DNA of 64,000 nucleotides, taken from NCBI GenBank assembly GCA_023206055.1, contig CP065366.1, positions 2,728,001 through 2,792,000 on the forward strand. Reading direction: 5' to 3'. A program made the translations under genes and the position numbers. This DNA is from Vibrio cyclitrophicus (lineage in GTDB: Bacteria > Pseudomonadota > Gammaproteobacteria > Enterobacterales > Vibrionaceae). The notes beneath the pieces were generated by a model that was not told the DNA's origin, searched no databases, and was given only the letters and a program-made list of their open reading frames with translations. Numbering within the stretch: the first letter of the stretch is position 1; every line of letters begins with the position of its first letter. Positions 17,923 to 26,129 of the stretch are shown piece by piece.

Positions 17923-19827
17923 CTAACGCTTTGTTAGTAGCTCGTTGATTGCACCCAAGAATTGTGACGGATCTTCCATTGAGCCTTTTTCAGCTAGCAT
18001 AGCCTGGCCAAAGAGTAACTCCACCCAACGGCCGAACGCTTGCTCATCGGCTTCATCAGCCATCTGTTTCACAAGTGCGTGCTCAGGGTTAATCTCAAAG
18101 ATGTACTTCACTTCAGGAGCAGCTTGACCCGCCGCTTCAAGAAGCTTAGCCATTTGAGTGCCCATTTCGAAGTCGTCCGTCACAACAACCGCAGGCGTCG
18201 TTGCTAGCTTGAACGTAGTGCGAACTTCTTTAACACGACCACCTAGGTAAGATTGAGTACGCTCAACAACAGATTTAAACTCTTCTTCTGTCTCTTTTTG
18301 CTTCTCTTTCTCTTCTTCACCTTCAAACTTGCTTAGGTCTAAGCCCGCTTTAGTGATCGATTGGAACTGTTTCCCGTCGAAGTCTGTCAGGTAGTTCATT
18401 ACGTACTCATCAATACGATCGTACATTAGAACCACTTCAATACCTTTAGCTTTGAACTGCTCCAAGTGTGGGCTGTTCTTAGCGGCAGCGTAGCTATCTG
18501 CTGTTAGGTAGTAAATCTTATCTTGGCCTTCTTTCATGCGCTCAACGTAAGATTCTAGGCTGATAGTTTGTTCAGCAGAATCCACTTCCGTTGACGAGAA
18601 ACGAAGTAGACCAGCGATCTTCTCTTTGTTCGCCATGTCTTCAGCTGGGCCTTCTTTCAATACTAGGCCGAACTCTTTCCAAAACTCTAGGTACTTATCA
18701 TTGTCATTCTTCGCCATGCGCTCAAGCATAGTCAGGACACGCTTGGTACATGCGCCACGAAGAGACTGAGTTACCTTATTATCTTGCAGAATTTCACGAG
18801 ACACGTTCAATGGCAGATCGTTTGAGTCAATCAAGCCACGAACGAAACGCATGTAAGATGGCATGAACTGCTCAGCATCATCCATAATAAATACACGCTG
18901 CACATAAAGCTTCAAGCCGCTCTTGTGGTCGCGGTTCATCATGTCCCAAGGTGCTTTCGCTGGGATGTAAAGCAGGCTTGTGTAGTCGTTCTTACCTTCA
19001 ACTTTGTTGTGGCTCCAGGTCAGTGGATCAGCAAAGTCGTGAGATACGTGCTTGTAAAACTCTTGGTACTCTTCTTTCTCGATATCAGACTTGTTACGAG
19101 TCCAAAGCGCTTGCGCCTTATTGATCTGCTCCCAATGCTTCTCTTCGGTGTCTTTACCTTCGTCATCTTTCACAGCTGTGAAGATAGAAACAGGAATGCC
19201 GATGTGGTCAGAATATTTACCGATCACTTCACGCAGACGCCATTCATTTAGGAACTCTTTACCGTCTTCGCGCATATGAAGAATGATGTCAGTACCACGA
19301 GACTCTTTAGTGATGTCTTCGATTGTGTAATCGCCTTCACCTGCAGAGTGCCACTGAACAGCTTCATTGTTCGGCAGGCCAGCTGCGCGTGTGCGAACTG
19401 TTACCGCGTCAGCAACGATGAATGCAGAATAGAAACCCACACCAAATTGACCAATCAGTTGAGAATCCTTGCTTTGGTCTTCAGATAGTTTTGAGAAAAA
19501 GTCTGCAGTGCCTGATTTAGCAATCGTACCTAAGTGCTCAATAACGTTGTCACGGCTCATTCCGATACCGTTATCAGAAATCGTCAAGGTATTTGCTTCT
19601 GCATTGAATGAAAGTTTTACACCTAAATCAGCATCGCCTTGGTAAAGGTCACCATTAGATAGGGCTTGAAAACGAAGCTTGTCAGCCGCGTCAGATGCGT
19701 TAGAGATCAGCTCACGTAGGAAGATTTCTTTATTTGAATACAGTGAGTGAATCATAAGGTGAAGTAGTTGTTTTACTTCAGATTGAAAGCCACGAGTCTC
19801 TTTATTTTGCGTTGCCGTTTCGCTCAT
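17923..19827 (-). CDS. htpG: HtpG, bacterial Hsp90 chaperone
   Basis: This 634-residue ATP-dependent chaperone has the GHKL ATPase domain at the N terminus (FLRELISNASDAADKLR with the Mg-binding Asn, and ISDNGIGM, GTIAKSGT and GQFGVGFYS motifs), then the middle domain and a C-terminal dimerisation domain. Length matches the family. GGAG precedes the ATG. A sigma-32-type promoter sits upstream, so heat induction is expected. It is divergent from toxR, an arrangement typical of Vibrio. Confidence 0.98.
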   Translation of the reverse strand: MSETATQNKETRGFQSEVKQLLHLMIHSLYSNKEIFLRELISNASDAADKLRFQALSNGDLYQGDADLGVKLSFNAEANTLTISDNGIGMSRDNVIEHLGTIAKSGTADFFSKLSEDQSKDSQLIGQFGVGFYSAFIVADAVTVRTRAAGLPNNEAVQWHSAGEGDYTIEDITKESRGTDIILHMREDGKEFLNEWRLREVIGKYSDHIGIPVSIFTAVKDDEGKDTEEKHWEQINKAQALWTRNKSDIEKEEYQEFYKHVSHDFADPLTWSHNKVEGKNDYTSLLYIPAKAPWDMMNRDHKSGLKLYVQRVFIMDDAEQFMPSYMRFVRGLIDSNDLPLNVSREILQDNKVTQSLRGACTKRVLTMLERMAKNDNDKYLEFWKEFGLVLKEGPAEDMANKEKIAGLLRFSSTEVDSAEQTISLESYVERMKEGQDKIYYLTADSYAAAKNSPHLEQFKAKGIEVVLMYDRIDEYVMNYLTDFDGKQFQSITKAGLDLSKFEGEEEKEKQKETEEEFKSVVERTQSYLGGRVKEVRTTFKLATTPAVVVTDDFEMGTQMAKLLEAAGQAAPEVKYIFEINPEHALVKQMADEADEQAFGRWVELLFGQAMLAEKGSMEDPSQFLGAINELLTKR

Positions 19828-19904
19828 TTTTACTCCAAAACATCTATACTTTATGTTGAATAATCATAGGGGCGTAACACTTGATGCTACTCTTCTGTTC
19901 ATTA

Positions 19905-19933
19905 ACATGAGGATGACAAATGTAAATTCAAGG
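19905..19933 (-). promoter_or_regulatory. Sigma-32 heat-shock promoter of htpG
   Basis: Reading the minus strand, CTTGAA (19933-19928) and CCTCATGT (19912-19905) are separated by 15 bp. The -10 matches the sigma-32 consensus CCCCATnT at all but one fixed position. It lies about 78 bp upstream of the htpG start codon. Confidence 0.7.
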
Positions 19934-20097
19934 TCAAAAATCATAAAAACACTGTTTTTTTTATCTGTTTTTATTATCCTTGAGCCTGATAAATATAAAA
20001 GAACATAAAATAAGCCATGATTTGGTGAAGAATTAACGGAACTTCACCTGAGATTTGTCTATTTCGCCCCCAAAACAATCCAAAATAGAAGAATTCA

Positions 20098-21009
20098 ATG
20101 AGTAATATCGGCACAAAGTTTATTCTCGCACAACGGTTCGTATTCGATCCAAACAGCAATTCACTTGTCGATCAAATGAGCGACGGTGAAGTCGTACGTC
20201 TTGGTAGCAATGAAAGCCGCATTCTCTTGATGCTGTCAGAAAGGCCTAATGAAGTTATCACTCGTAATGAATTGCATGAGTATGTTTGGCGAGACCAAGG
20301 CTTTGAGGTGGATGACTCAAGCTTAACGCAAGCCGTATCGACTCTGAGAAAGATGCTCAAAGACTCGACCAAATCTCCTGAATTCGTAAAAACAGTACCT
20401 AAGCGCGGCTACCAATTTATTGCGACCGTTGAACGTTCTGCGCCACTGTCATCAAATGATCTGCCAGTAGCCGCTGAAATTGCAGAAAATGACGTTGAAC
20501 CTATCCTAACGTTTGCAACGCCTGCAGCGACTGAACAAGCAATCACTGACACATTTGAACCCGAGCCAATTACAAAAGTTCAACAAACTAAGGTGGCAGT
20601 AGAACCAGCAACCGCTCCTGTTGTAGATCCGGCTAAAAGCACCAATAAATGGTTAACATTTTGGTTACTGCTTGCCGCTTTCATCATGCCGATTCTCGTT
20701 TTAACGTTTATTACCCCGGTGGAGTCCGAGTTCACGGTTTTGACTGAAGTGGATGGTGTAAAGGTTCAATCACCGGTTAACCACCCAGACCTCAGCAGTT
20801 GGCTGCCAGCAATAGAAAAGTGTGTATTAAGTTACAACACGAGTCACACTGGTGTGCTAAAGCCGACAGAAGTGATCGCGACAGGTGGACAAGCCAATAA
20901 CCTTGCCCTCAACTACATTCACACGCAAGATTACTCGAGCGAAAATGTAACCCTAAGAATTTACGCAAATCAGTCGGATGTAAACGACATTTGTAACGGT
21001 GGTAAGTAA
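20098..21009 (+). CDS. toxR: ToxR, membrane-anchored transcriptional regulator
   Basis: This 303-residue master regulator controls outer-membrane porins and, in pathogenic relatives, virulence genes. The cytoplasmic OmpR-type winged helix occupies about residues 5-112 and includes DDSSLTQAVSTLRKML and VKTVPKRGYQF. A variable Pro/Glu-rich linker follows, then one transmembrane helix (185-206, starting WLTFWLLLAAF). The periplasmic domain carries Cys242 and Cys299, which can form the known disulphide. The gene is 12 bp from toxS. The linker is poorly conserved between Vibrio species. Confidence 0.96.
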   Translation: MSNIGTKFILAQRFVFDPNSNSLVDQMSDGEVVRLGSNESRILLMLSERPNEVITRNELHEYVWRDQGFEVDDSSLTQAVSTLRKMLKDSTKSPEFVKTVPKRGYQFIATVERSAPLSSNDLPVAAEIAENDVEPILTFATPAATEQAITDTFEPEPITKVQQTKVAVEPATAPVVDPAKSTNKWLTFWLLLAAFIMPILVLTFITPVESEFTVLTEVDGVKVQSPVNHPDLSSWLPAIEKCVLSYNTSHTGVLKPTEVIATGGQANNLALNYIHTQDYSSENVTLRIYANQSDVNDICNGGK

Positions 21010-21010
21010 C

Positions 21011-21526
21011 ATGAAATTAAAAGTATCGATTATCTTACTGGTTCTATCGGCATTTTTGAGTGGTTGGTTATATTGGAGCAGCGATGCAAAAGTAGAGCGC
21101 TTGCTCACTCAGCATGAATGGCAGTCGAGAATGGTGACGCTGATTAGCGATAACAAGCAAGCTGACTCAATCGGCCCACTTCGTAGAGTTGAACTATCAT
21201 CGAATGCGAAATACCTACCAAATGGTACCTATCTGAGAATGTCAGTGGTTAGACTTTACGGAAATCAAACTGAGCCTGCGAATGTGATCAACATTTCGGA
21301 AACGGGTCAATGGGATATTAACGACAACTACTTACTGGTTTCACCAACGGAATTTAAAGATGTGACTTCGGCTCAGCGCCAAGATTTTTCAGAAGAACAG
21401 CTAGAGCTTATCACTCAAGTCATTAAGATGGACGCAGAGCAAAGCCGCCGCATAGACATTGTTAACCCGAAGGCACTGCTACTGACTAGCTTAAATCATG
21501 GTTCTACCGTATTGTTTTCAAACTAA
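21011..21526 (+). CDS. toxS: ToxS, periplasmic partner of ToxR
   Basis: This 171-residue membrane protein is anchored by an N-terminal helix (about 5-25), with the remainder in the periplasm, where it stabilises ToxR and takes part in bile-salt sensing. The start is ATG 21011, just after the toxR stop; an in-frame GTG at 20999 would overlap toxR and is less likely. Sequence such as SDNKQADSIGPLRRVELSSN is typical of ToxS. It forms one operon with toxR. Confidence 0.94.
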   Translation: MKLKVSIILLVLSAFLSGWLYWSSDAKVERLLTQHEWQSRMVTLISDNKQADSIGPLRRVELSSNAKYLPNGTYLRMSVVRLYGNQTEPANVINISETGQWDINDNYLLVSPTEFKDVTSAQRQDFSEEQLELITQVIKMDAEQSRRIDIVNPKALLLTSLNHGSTVLFSN

Positions 21527-21586
21527 GATTGGATCGCTATTTACTGTTTATGAATAGCTGAATACCATGAAACGGTAAACCAATGG

Positions 21587-21613
21587 AAAAAAGGGGCATG
21601 AAGCCCCTTTTTT
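21587..21613 (+). terminator. Intrinsic terminator after toxRS
   Basis: AAAAAAGGGGC/GCCCCTTTTTT with a short loop, 60 bp after the toxS stop codon. Confidence 0.92.
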
Positions 21614-21661
21614 GTTAGCCGTTGGTATCAAATTACGGATGTAGCATTTTAAGGATTAACC

Positions 21662-21982
21662 ATGAATACGGAACAACCAAATTTGGCGCCATCGAAAGAA
21701 GCAGCAGTAAAAGCAACAATCACCATACACTATTGCCGTCAATGCAATTGGATGCTTCGCTCAAGCTGGTTGTGCCAAGAATTGCTGCACACCTTTAGTG
21801 AGGAGATAGAACAAGTCAGTCTACACCCTGATACGGGCGGACGGTTCGAGATTTTTTGCAATGGAATACAGATTTGGGAAAGAAAAGCAGATGGCGGCTT
21901 TCCTGAGGCTAAAGTTCTGAAGCAAAGAGTACGAAACATCATTGCTCCAGACAGAGACCTCGGCCACGTAGACTCAAAATAA
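21662..21982 (+). CDS. SelW/Rdx-family thioredoxin-like protein (Cys form)
   Basis: This is a 106-residue protein of the Rdx family (SelT/SelW/SelH relatives), with a thioredoxin-like fold and presumed redox role. The active-site CxxC is Cys25-Arg-Gln-Cys28; here the position that is selenocysteine in animal SelW is an ordinary cysteine. The segments SLHPDTGGRFEIFCNG and WERKADGGFPEAKVLKQRVR match the family. The substrate is unknown. It stands alone between the toxRS terminator and convergent yfcE. Confidence 0.85.
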   Translation: MNTEQPNLAPSKEAAVKATITIHYCRQCNWMLRSSWLCQELLHTFSEEIEQVSLHPDTGGRFEIFCNGIQIWERKADGGFPEAKVLKQRVRNIIAPDRDLGHVDSK

Positions 21983-22007
21983 GCCTTCTCACGGCCGAAC
22001 CAATGAT

Positions 22008-22553
22008 TTAAAGCTGGCCACTCACGAGAACATCACCTTCAAGGCTAATTACTTTGAAGGTATTGTCTTCATAGATGCCATAGCTCGCCGCGTGTCCCTC
22101 TCGTGGGAATGTCACCGAGCTAGGATTAAAGATAAAGATGTCATCTTGGTATTCAGCGACAGGAATATGGGTATGACCGTGTGCAATGATATCGCCCGCC
22201 TTCAGCGCAGGGCGTTTATTGGTATTGTACAAATGACCATGCGTTAGGAAGATACGTTGACCTGACTCTAATAGCACCCACGAGTAATCCATCATCATTG
22301 GAAAAGACAACAGCATCTGATCCACTTCGCTGTCGCAGTTACCACGAACGGCAATAATCTCTTGAGAAAACGCATTCAACTTCTCTGCAACCGCCGGCGG
22401 GTTGTATCCCTCTGGAATCGGGTTTCTTGGACCATGATTCAGAATGTCACCCAATAGCACTAAATATTGCGCACCAGACGCTTGGTAGAGTTCTAATACC
22501 TTTTCTGTTGCTGGCAGCGAACCGTGTAGGTCTGAAGCAAAAAATAATTTCAC
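22008..22553 (-). CDS. yfcE: YfcE-type metallophosphoesterase
   Basis: This 181-residue calcineurin-like phosphodiesterase has the full set of metal-binding motifs: ASDLHGS (DxH), LLGDILNHGP (GDxxxxG), RGNCD (GNxD), LTHGHLYN and AHGHTHIP. E. coli YfcE hydrolyses phosphodiester model substrates and needs manganese; the natural substrate is not established. It is probably cytoplasmic. It lies downstream of the DUF1538-PII-CBS operon on the same strand with a 47-bp gap and no terminator seen between them, so read-through is possible. Confidence 0.9.
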   Translation of the reverse strand: MKLFFASDLHGSLPATEKVLELYQASGAQYLVLLGDILNHGPRNPIPEGYNPPAVAEKLNAFSQEIIAVRGNCDSEVDQMLLSFPMMMDYSWVLLESGQRIFLTHGHLYNTNKRPALKAGDIIAHGHTHIPVAEYQDDIFIFNPSSVTFPREGHAASYGIYEDNTFKVISLEGDVLVSGQL

Positions 22554-22600
22554 ACGTACTTCTCCATAAAGTTTATGAGCCTATTGTACGTATCTAAATG

Positions 22601-23008
22601 CTACACGTCATCTCTCACCATACCGTTGATCACGATATTATTGTAACTAACCATACCGACTATTTTGTTATCACGAACTACTGGCGCACGACTGATACCA
22701 AAGCGTTCAAACAGGCGAGCACAATACTTTACGTTCATCTCAGCAGACACGCTTAACGCTGGCTTGGTCATGATCTCATAAACATTAGTTCGCTTTGGAG
22801 AACGATTCTTAGCCAGTACTTTCTTGGCAATGTCATTCATCAATACGATGCCGTATTCATCATCTTCGTGACGCTTATCGACAATAATGGCTTTTACTTT
22901 GTGCTTCTTCGCCATCTCTATCGCTTCTAACACCGTAGTTAGCCCATCGATAATCACATACGTATTGGCCATGACATCACCTACTCGGATTTTTTCACTA
23001 ACACTCAT
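22601..23008 (-). CDS. CBS-domain protein of the DUF1538 operon
   Basis: This 135-residue protein consists almost entirely of two CBS motifs, the first around VGDVMANTYVIIDGLTTVLE and the second around EIMTKPALSVSAEMNVKYCA with ISRAPVVRDNKIVGMVSYNN. Tandem CBS pairs bind adenine nucleotides and gate transporters or enzymes. Its ATG overlaps the stop of the PII-like gene by 4 bp (ATGA), so the two are translationally coupled. The most likely role is nucleotide sensing for the adjacent DUF1538 membrane proteins; this is inference. Confidence 0.85.
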   Translation of the reverse strand: MSVSEKIRVGDVMANTYVIIDGLTTVLEAIEMAKKHKVKAIIVDKRHEDDEYGIVLMNDIAKKVLAKNRSPKRTNVYEIMTKPALSVSAEMNVKYCARLFERFGISRAPVVRDNKIVGMVSYNNIVINGMVRDDV

Positions 23009-23355
23009 AACTCGTCCTCCACAACCTTAGTTAATGTCTCGACTTGGTGCGCTACCCCGACTGCATCTTCGATATCGATCTGCACCGCTATACCTTGTCC
23101 TGACTCTTGGTCGAACTCTCCGACTTCACCGATGGTTTCTAAAATATGTCTCGCCAAATGCTCTTCGACGACAAACAGCAACACATCTTTTTGCACCTCC
23201 AACGTTAAGCCAAAGAAGGTGGTTTTTTGGTTTAAACCTTGCCCTCTGGCGTTGTTAATCACCGTTGCTCCAGTCGCGCCCGCATCACGCGCGGCATCGA
23301 GCACAGTGTCGGTCTTGCTCTCTTCTACAAACGCTAAGATAAGTTTAAAGCGCAT
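23005..23355 (-). CDS. PII-like signalling protein of the DUF1538 operon
   Basis: This 116-residue protein looks like a GlnB/PII-fold protein: KLILAFVEESKTDTVLDAARDAGATGATV, then a T-loop-like NNARGQGLNQKTTFFG, and the strand segment KDVLLFVVEEHLARHIL. It lacks the Tyr51-type uridylylation site of GlnB, and the canonical C-terminal segment is replaced by an acidic tail. It is therefore a PII-like rather than a nitrogen PII protein. It overlaps the preceding DUF1538 gene by 11 bp. PII relatives typically bind ATP/ADP and block partner transporters, which fits the context. Confidence 0.82.
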   Translation of the reverse strand: MRFKLILAFVEESKTDTVLDAARDAGATGATVINNARGQGLNQKTTFFGLTLEVQKDVLLFVVEEHLARHILETIGEVGEFDQESGQGIAVQIDIEDAVGVAHQVETLTKVVEDEL

Positions 23356-24139
23356 CTTTGCTCTCCTTAGAGGTGTGTAAACGGTTTAACCATTGTGTTA
23401 TTTGGGCATAGCCCATCACTGAAATAATCGGAAATAAGCTGGCAAAGGCAATTAAGCCAAAGCCATCAATAACAGGGTTTCGTCCAGGTACAGTTGAAGC
23501 GAGCCCAAGCCCTAGCGCTGTCACTAAAGGGACTGTCACCGTTGATGTGGTAACACCGCCCGAGTCGTAAGCCAATGGAATAATGAGTTTAGGGGCGTAA
23601 AAGGTTTGAATGACCACGACGACATAACCAAAAATGATGTAGTAATGGATAGGATCGCCCGCAACAATACGATAGCTTCCGAGCGAGATACCGATAGCGA
23701 CTCCTAGTGCCACGGCGATTCTCAGCCCATTAACACTGATGCTGCCGCCGGATACTTGATTTGCTTTAATAGCCACCGCAATCAATGAAGGCTCAGCGAT
23801 CGTGGTACTAAAACCGATGCAGAATGCAAAAAGATAAACCCAATAATAATCAAACCAAGCCAATGTCAGGCCAGAGCTGACTTTAAACTCAGTCAGAAAA
23901 CTTGGTTCGGTCAACTGCATGGCCATCGTCTCCCCTAAGGGAAACAACGCGAGTTCCAATCCCATCAAGAAGAGAGACAACCCGAGGATGACGTAGAAAA
24001 AACCAATCAGCACCTTGGCTAAATTGTTCACAGGCTTACGTAGCACCGCCAACTGAAAACCAAAGATGATCACCGCAATCGGAATCACATCCATCACAGT
24101 ACCTAAAAAAGTGTCGATAAATTGCTGAGCACTGATCAT
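23345..24139 (-). CDS. DUF1538 membrane protein, second copy
   Basis: This 264-residue polytopic inner-membrane protein has about seven hydrophobic segments. Two blocks are conserved with its upstream neighbour: FCIGFSTTIAEPSL and AYDSGGVTTSTVTVPLVTAL, followed by GRNPVIDGFGLIAFASL. These Ser/Thr/Gly-rich loops between helices look like a permeation or substrate site. The start ATG overlaps the stop of the upstream DUF1538 gene by 4 bp. Function is unknown; a transporter or channel built from two homologous halves is the best guess. Confidence 0.83.
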   Translation of the reverse strand: MISAQQFIDTFLGTVMDVIPIAVIIFGFQLAVLRKPVNNLAKVLIGFFYVILGLSLFLMGLELALFPLGETMAMQLTEPSFLTEFKVSSGLTLAWFDYYWVYLFAFCIGFSTTIAEPSLIAVAIKANQVSGGSISVNGLRIAVALGVAIGISLGSYRIVAGDPIHYYIIFGYVVVVIQTFYAPKLIIPLAYDSGGVTTSTVTVPLVTALGLGLASTVPGRNPVIDGFGLIAFASLFPIISVMGYAQITQWLNRLHTSKESKDAL

Positions 24140-24876
24140 GTCACCACCATCCCGTACACCATGACAAACATCATCGGCAGCAACGAAGCAAACGCGATTA
24201 ACCCAAAACCATCTATCATCGGATTACGCCCTTTAATTGCCGAGGCTAAACCCACTCCTAACGCAGTCACTAATGGGACGGTGATCGTTGATGTTGTCAC
24301 TCCGCCAGAATCATACGCAATTCCAATGATGTTCTCCGGAGCAAAAGCGGTTAGCACCACAACTCCAATATATCCACCGATGATCATGTACTGGATTGGC
24401 CAACCTTTTAAGATTCTCAGCACACCGAGTAAAATAGCGATACCGACCGACAGTGCCACTGTGAAGCGCAAGCCATCGGCATACTGTTCCATTTCATCTA
24501 ACGTATTAGGGATAACGCCTCCCTCGGCGGCCACTTCTGCTGCCTCAGCCGCCACCGCAGTTAGTGCAGGCTCAGCAATGGTTGTTCCAAAACCCAAACA
24601 AAAAGCAAATGTCAGTAACCAGAACACACTCCCCTTGCGAGCAAAGGCTTGGGCCATAGATTCACCGATTGGGAATAGCCCCATTTCTAGGCCGAATATG
24701 AAGAAGGTTAACCCAAAGACCACCAGCACTAAGCCAGTTAGAATTGATAACAGATGAGGAAGTGGCTCTTGCAACACAGCGAGCTGGAAGAAAGCGATCA
24801 CCGCGACAATCGGCAATAGATCTCGCAAGCTGCCTAGCATAGCTCGAAACAAAGCAAGTACTGCTGCCATCACCAC
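24136..24876 (-). CDS. DUF1538 membrane protein, first copy
   Basis: This 246-residue polytopic membrane protein is the first gene of the operon and a paralogue of the next gene. It shares FCLGFGTTIAEPAL and AYDSGGVTTSTITVPLVTAL, then GRNPMIDGFGLIAFASLLP. It carries an extra acidic insert (AEVAAEGGVIPNTLDEMEQY) absent from its partner. The pair probably forms one heteromeric membrane unit. The transported compound is unknown. About 260 bases upstream to yfcH hold divergent promoters that could not be identified. Confidence 0.83.
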   Translation of the reverse strand: MVMAAVLALFRAMLGSLRDLLPIVAVIAFFQLAVLQEPLPHLLSILTGLVLVVFGLTFFIFGLEMGLFPIGESMAQAFARKGSVFWLLTFAFCLGFGTTIAEPALTAVAAEAAEVAAEGGVIPNTLDEMEQYADGLRFTVALSVGIAILLGVLRILKGWPIQYMIIGGYIGVVVLTAFAPENIIGIAYDSGGVTTSTITVPLVTALGVGLASAIKGRNPMIDGFGLIAFASLLPMMFVMVYGMVVT

Positions 24877-25171
24877 TCCTTATCGCTGAAATTATGTCGG
24901 GTTATTGGTTACTAATAATCATGGCAAATCCTTATCATTCCTTATGTGATAAATATTACGCAGTTGGTAACATATCCGAGTAAAATGCATAAGTGTGATA
25001 ACGGTACACATCCTGACTTGATGCATTTAATTCCACTCCTTTGTAAATTGAAAAAGGCGTAATTTGGGCATCACACGATTGAAACCTTATGATCGCTATA
25101 GTGATTTTTTCGTATTGAATGGCGAATAAAAACAAGCCATGTCTATAATTATGTTTAATAGGGAGATTGGT
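24877..25171. other. Divergent intergenic region, DUF1538 operon / yfcH
   Basis: The region is 295 bases of A/T-rich DNA. ATGCAT occurs twice (around 24985 and 25021) flanking a TGTGATAACGGTACACA stretch that resembles but does not fit a CRP site. No ORF is seen. Confidence 0.4.
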
Positions 25172-26086
25172 ATGAAGATATTGTTAACGGGTGGTACTGG
25201 ATTTATTGGCTCTGAATTGGTCAAAAGTTGGAACACTGACGACGTGACACTGCTGACGCGGAGTCCTAAAAATGCGAAACAAAGCCTAAATCACCTCAAT
25301 CAGAACAACCTTCATTACATTCAATCCCTTGATGAGCTCAGTGATCTCAATGACTTTGATGTAGTGGTCAACCTCGCAGGTGAACCGATTGCCGATAAGC
25401 GTTGGAGTACAGAGCAAAAAGAGAGTATCTGTAACAGTCGCTGGCACATCACAGAAAAGTTGGTCGAATTAATTCATGCCAGTAGCAACCCGCCACACGC
25501 TTTCATTAGCGGTTCAGCCGTCGGTTACTATGGCGATCAACAGCAACACCCGTTTGACGAGTCACTGCAAGTAGAAGATGAAAGCTTTCCTCATAAAGTC
25601 TGTGCCCACTGGGAAGAGATAGCTAAACGAGCACAATCAGAAAGTACACGCGTGATACTACTGCGAACAGGGGTTGTACTTGGCGAGAATGGCGGCGCAC
25701 TCAAGAAGATGCTATTGCCTTATAAACTCGGCGTCGGTGGTCCACTAGGTTCCGGAGAGCAGTACATGCCATGGATTCACATTCTCGATATGGTGAGAGC
25801 CGTCAATCACTTGTTGTCTATTCCTCACGCTCAAGGGGAATTTAATATGTGTGCCCCTCACCCTGTGACCAACAAACTGTTCAGCAGCACGTTAGCTAAA
25901 CAATTAGGCCGACCGCATTTCTTATTCACGCCGAAATGGGCAATGTCGATTCTAATGGGGGAATCATCTTGTTTGCTATTTGACAGCATTCGCTCTAAGC
26001 CGAAGAAACTCACTGAGATGGGATTCATCTTTAGTTACTCAAGAATCGAGCCAGCACTAAAAAACTTGTTACAACATCAAGACTAA
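25172..26086 (+). CDS. yfcH: TIGR01777-family NAD-dependent epimerase, YfcH
   Basis: This 304-residue protein is an extended short-chain dehydrogenase (epimerase-like). The Rossmann motif GGTGFIG is at residues 7-13. VVNLAGEPIADKRW and SGSAVGYYG (YfcH/SulA-type signature) follow, with LLRTGVVLGENGGAL further on. The substrate is unknown. ATG 25172 is chosen because GGGAGA is 5-10 bases upstream; an earlier ATG at 25139 would add 11 unconserved residues. It precedes ybbO by 43 bp on the same strand. Confidence 0.9.
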   Translation: MKILLTGGTGFIGSELVKSWNTDDVTLLTRSPKNAKQSLNHLNQNNLHYIQSLDELSDLNDFDVVVNLAGEPIADKRWSTEQKESICNSRWHITEKLVELIHASSNPPHAFISGSAVGYYGDQQQHPFDESLQVEDESFPHKVCAHWEEIAKRAQSESTRVILLRTGVVLGENGGALKKMLLPYKLGVGGPLGSGEQYMPWIHILDMVRAVNHLLSIPHAQGEFNMCAPHPVTNKLFSSTLAKQLGRPHFLFTPKWAMSILMGESSCLLFDSIRSKPKKLTEMGFIFSYSRIEPALKNLLQHQD

Positions 26087-26129
26087 TTCTTTACCCTAGA
26101 GCAATAGAGACTCTAATAAAGGATTAAGT

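Noticed and set aside
19974..20159. Minus-strand 61-codon frame upstream of htpG
   Set aside because: It overlaps the toxR start and the intergenic promoter region, and has a composition unlike neighbouring genes.
24980..25030. CRP site TGTGATAACGGTACACA
   Set aside because: The second half-site is shifted by one base relative to the consensus spacing, so it does not meet the CRP pattern.
25139..25171. Earlier start for yfcH
   Set aside because: The first 11 residues are not conserved, and GGGAGA directly precedes ATG 25172.
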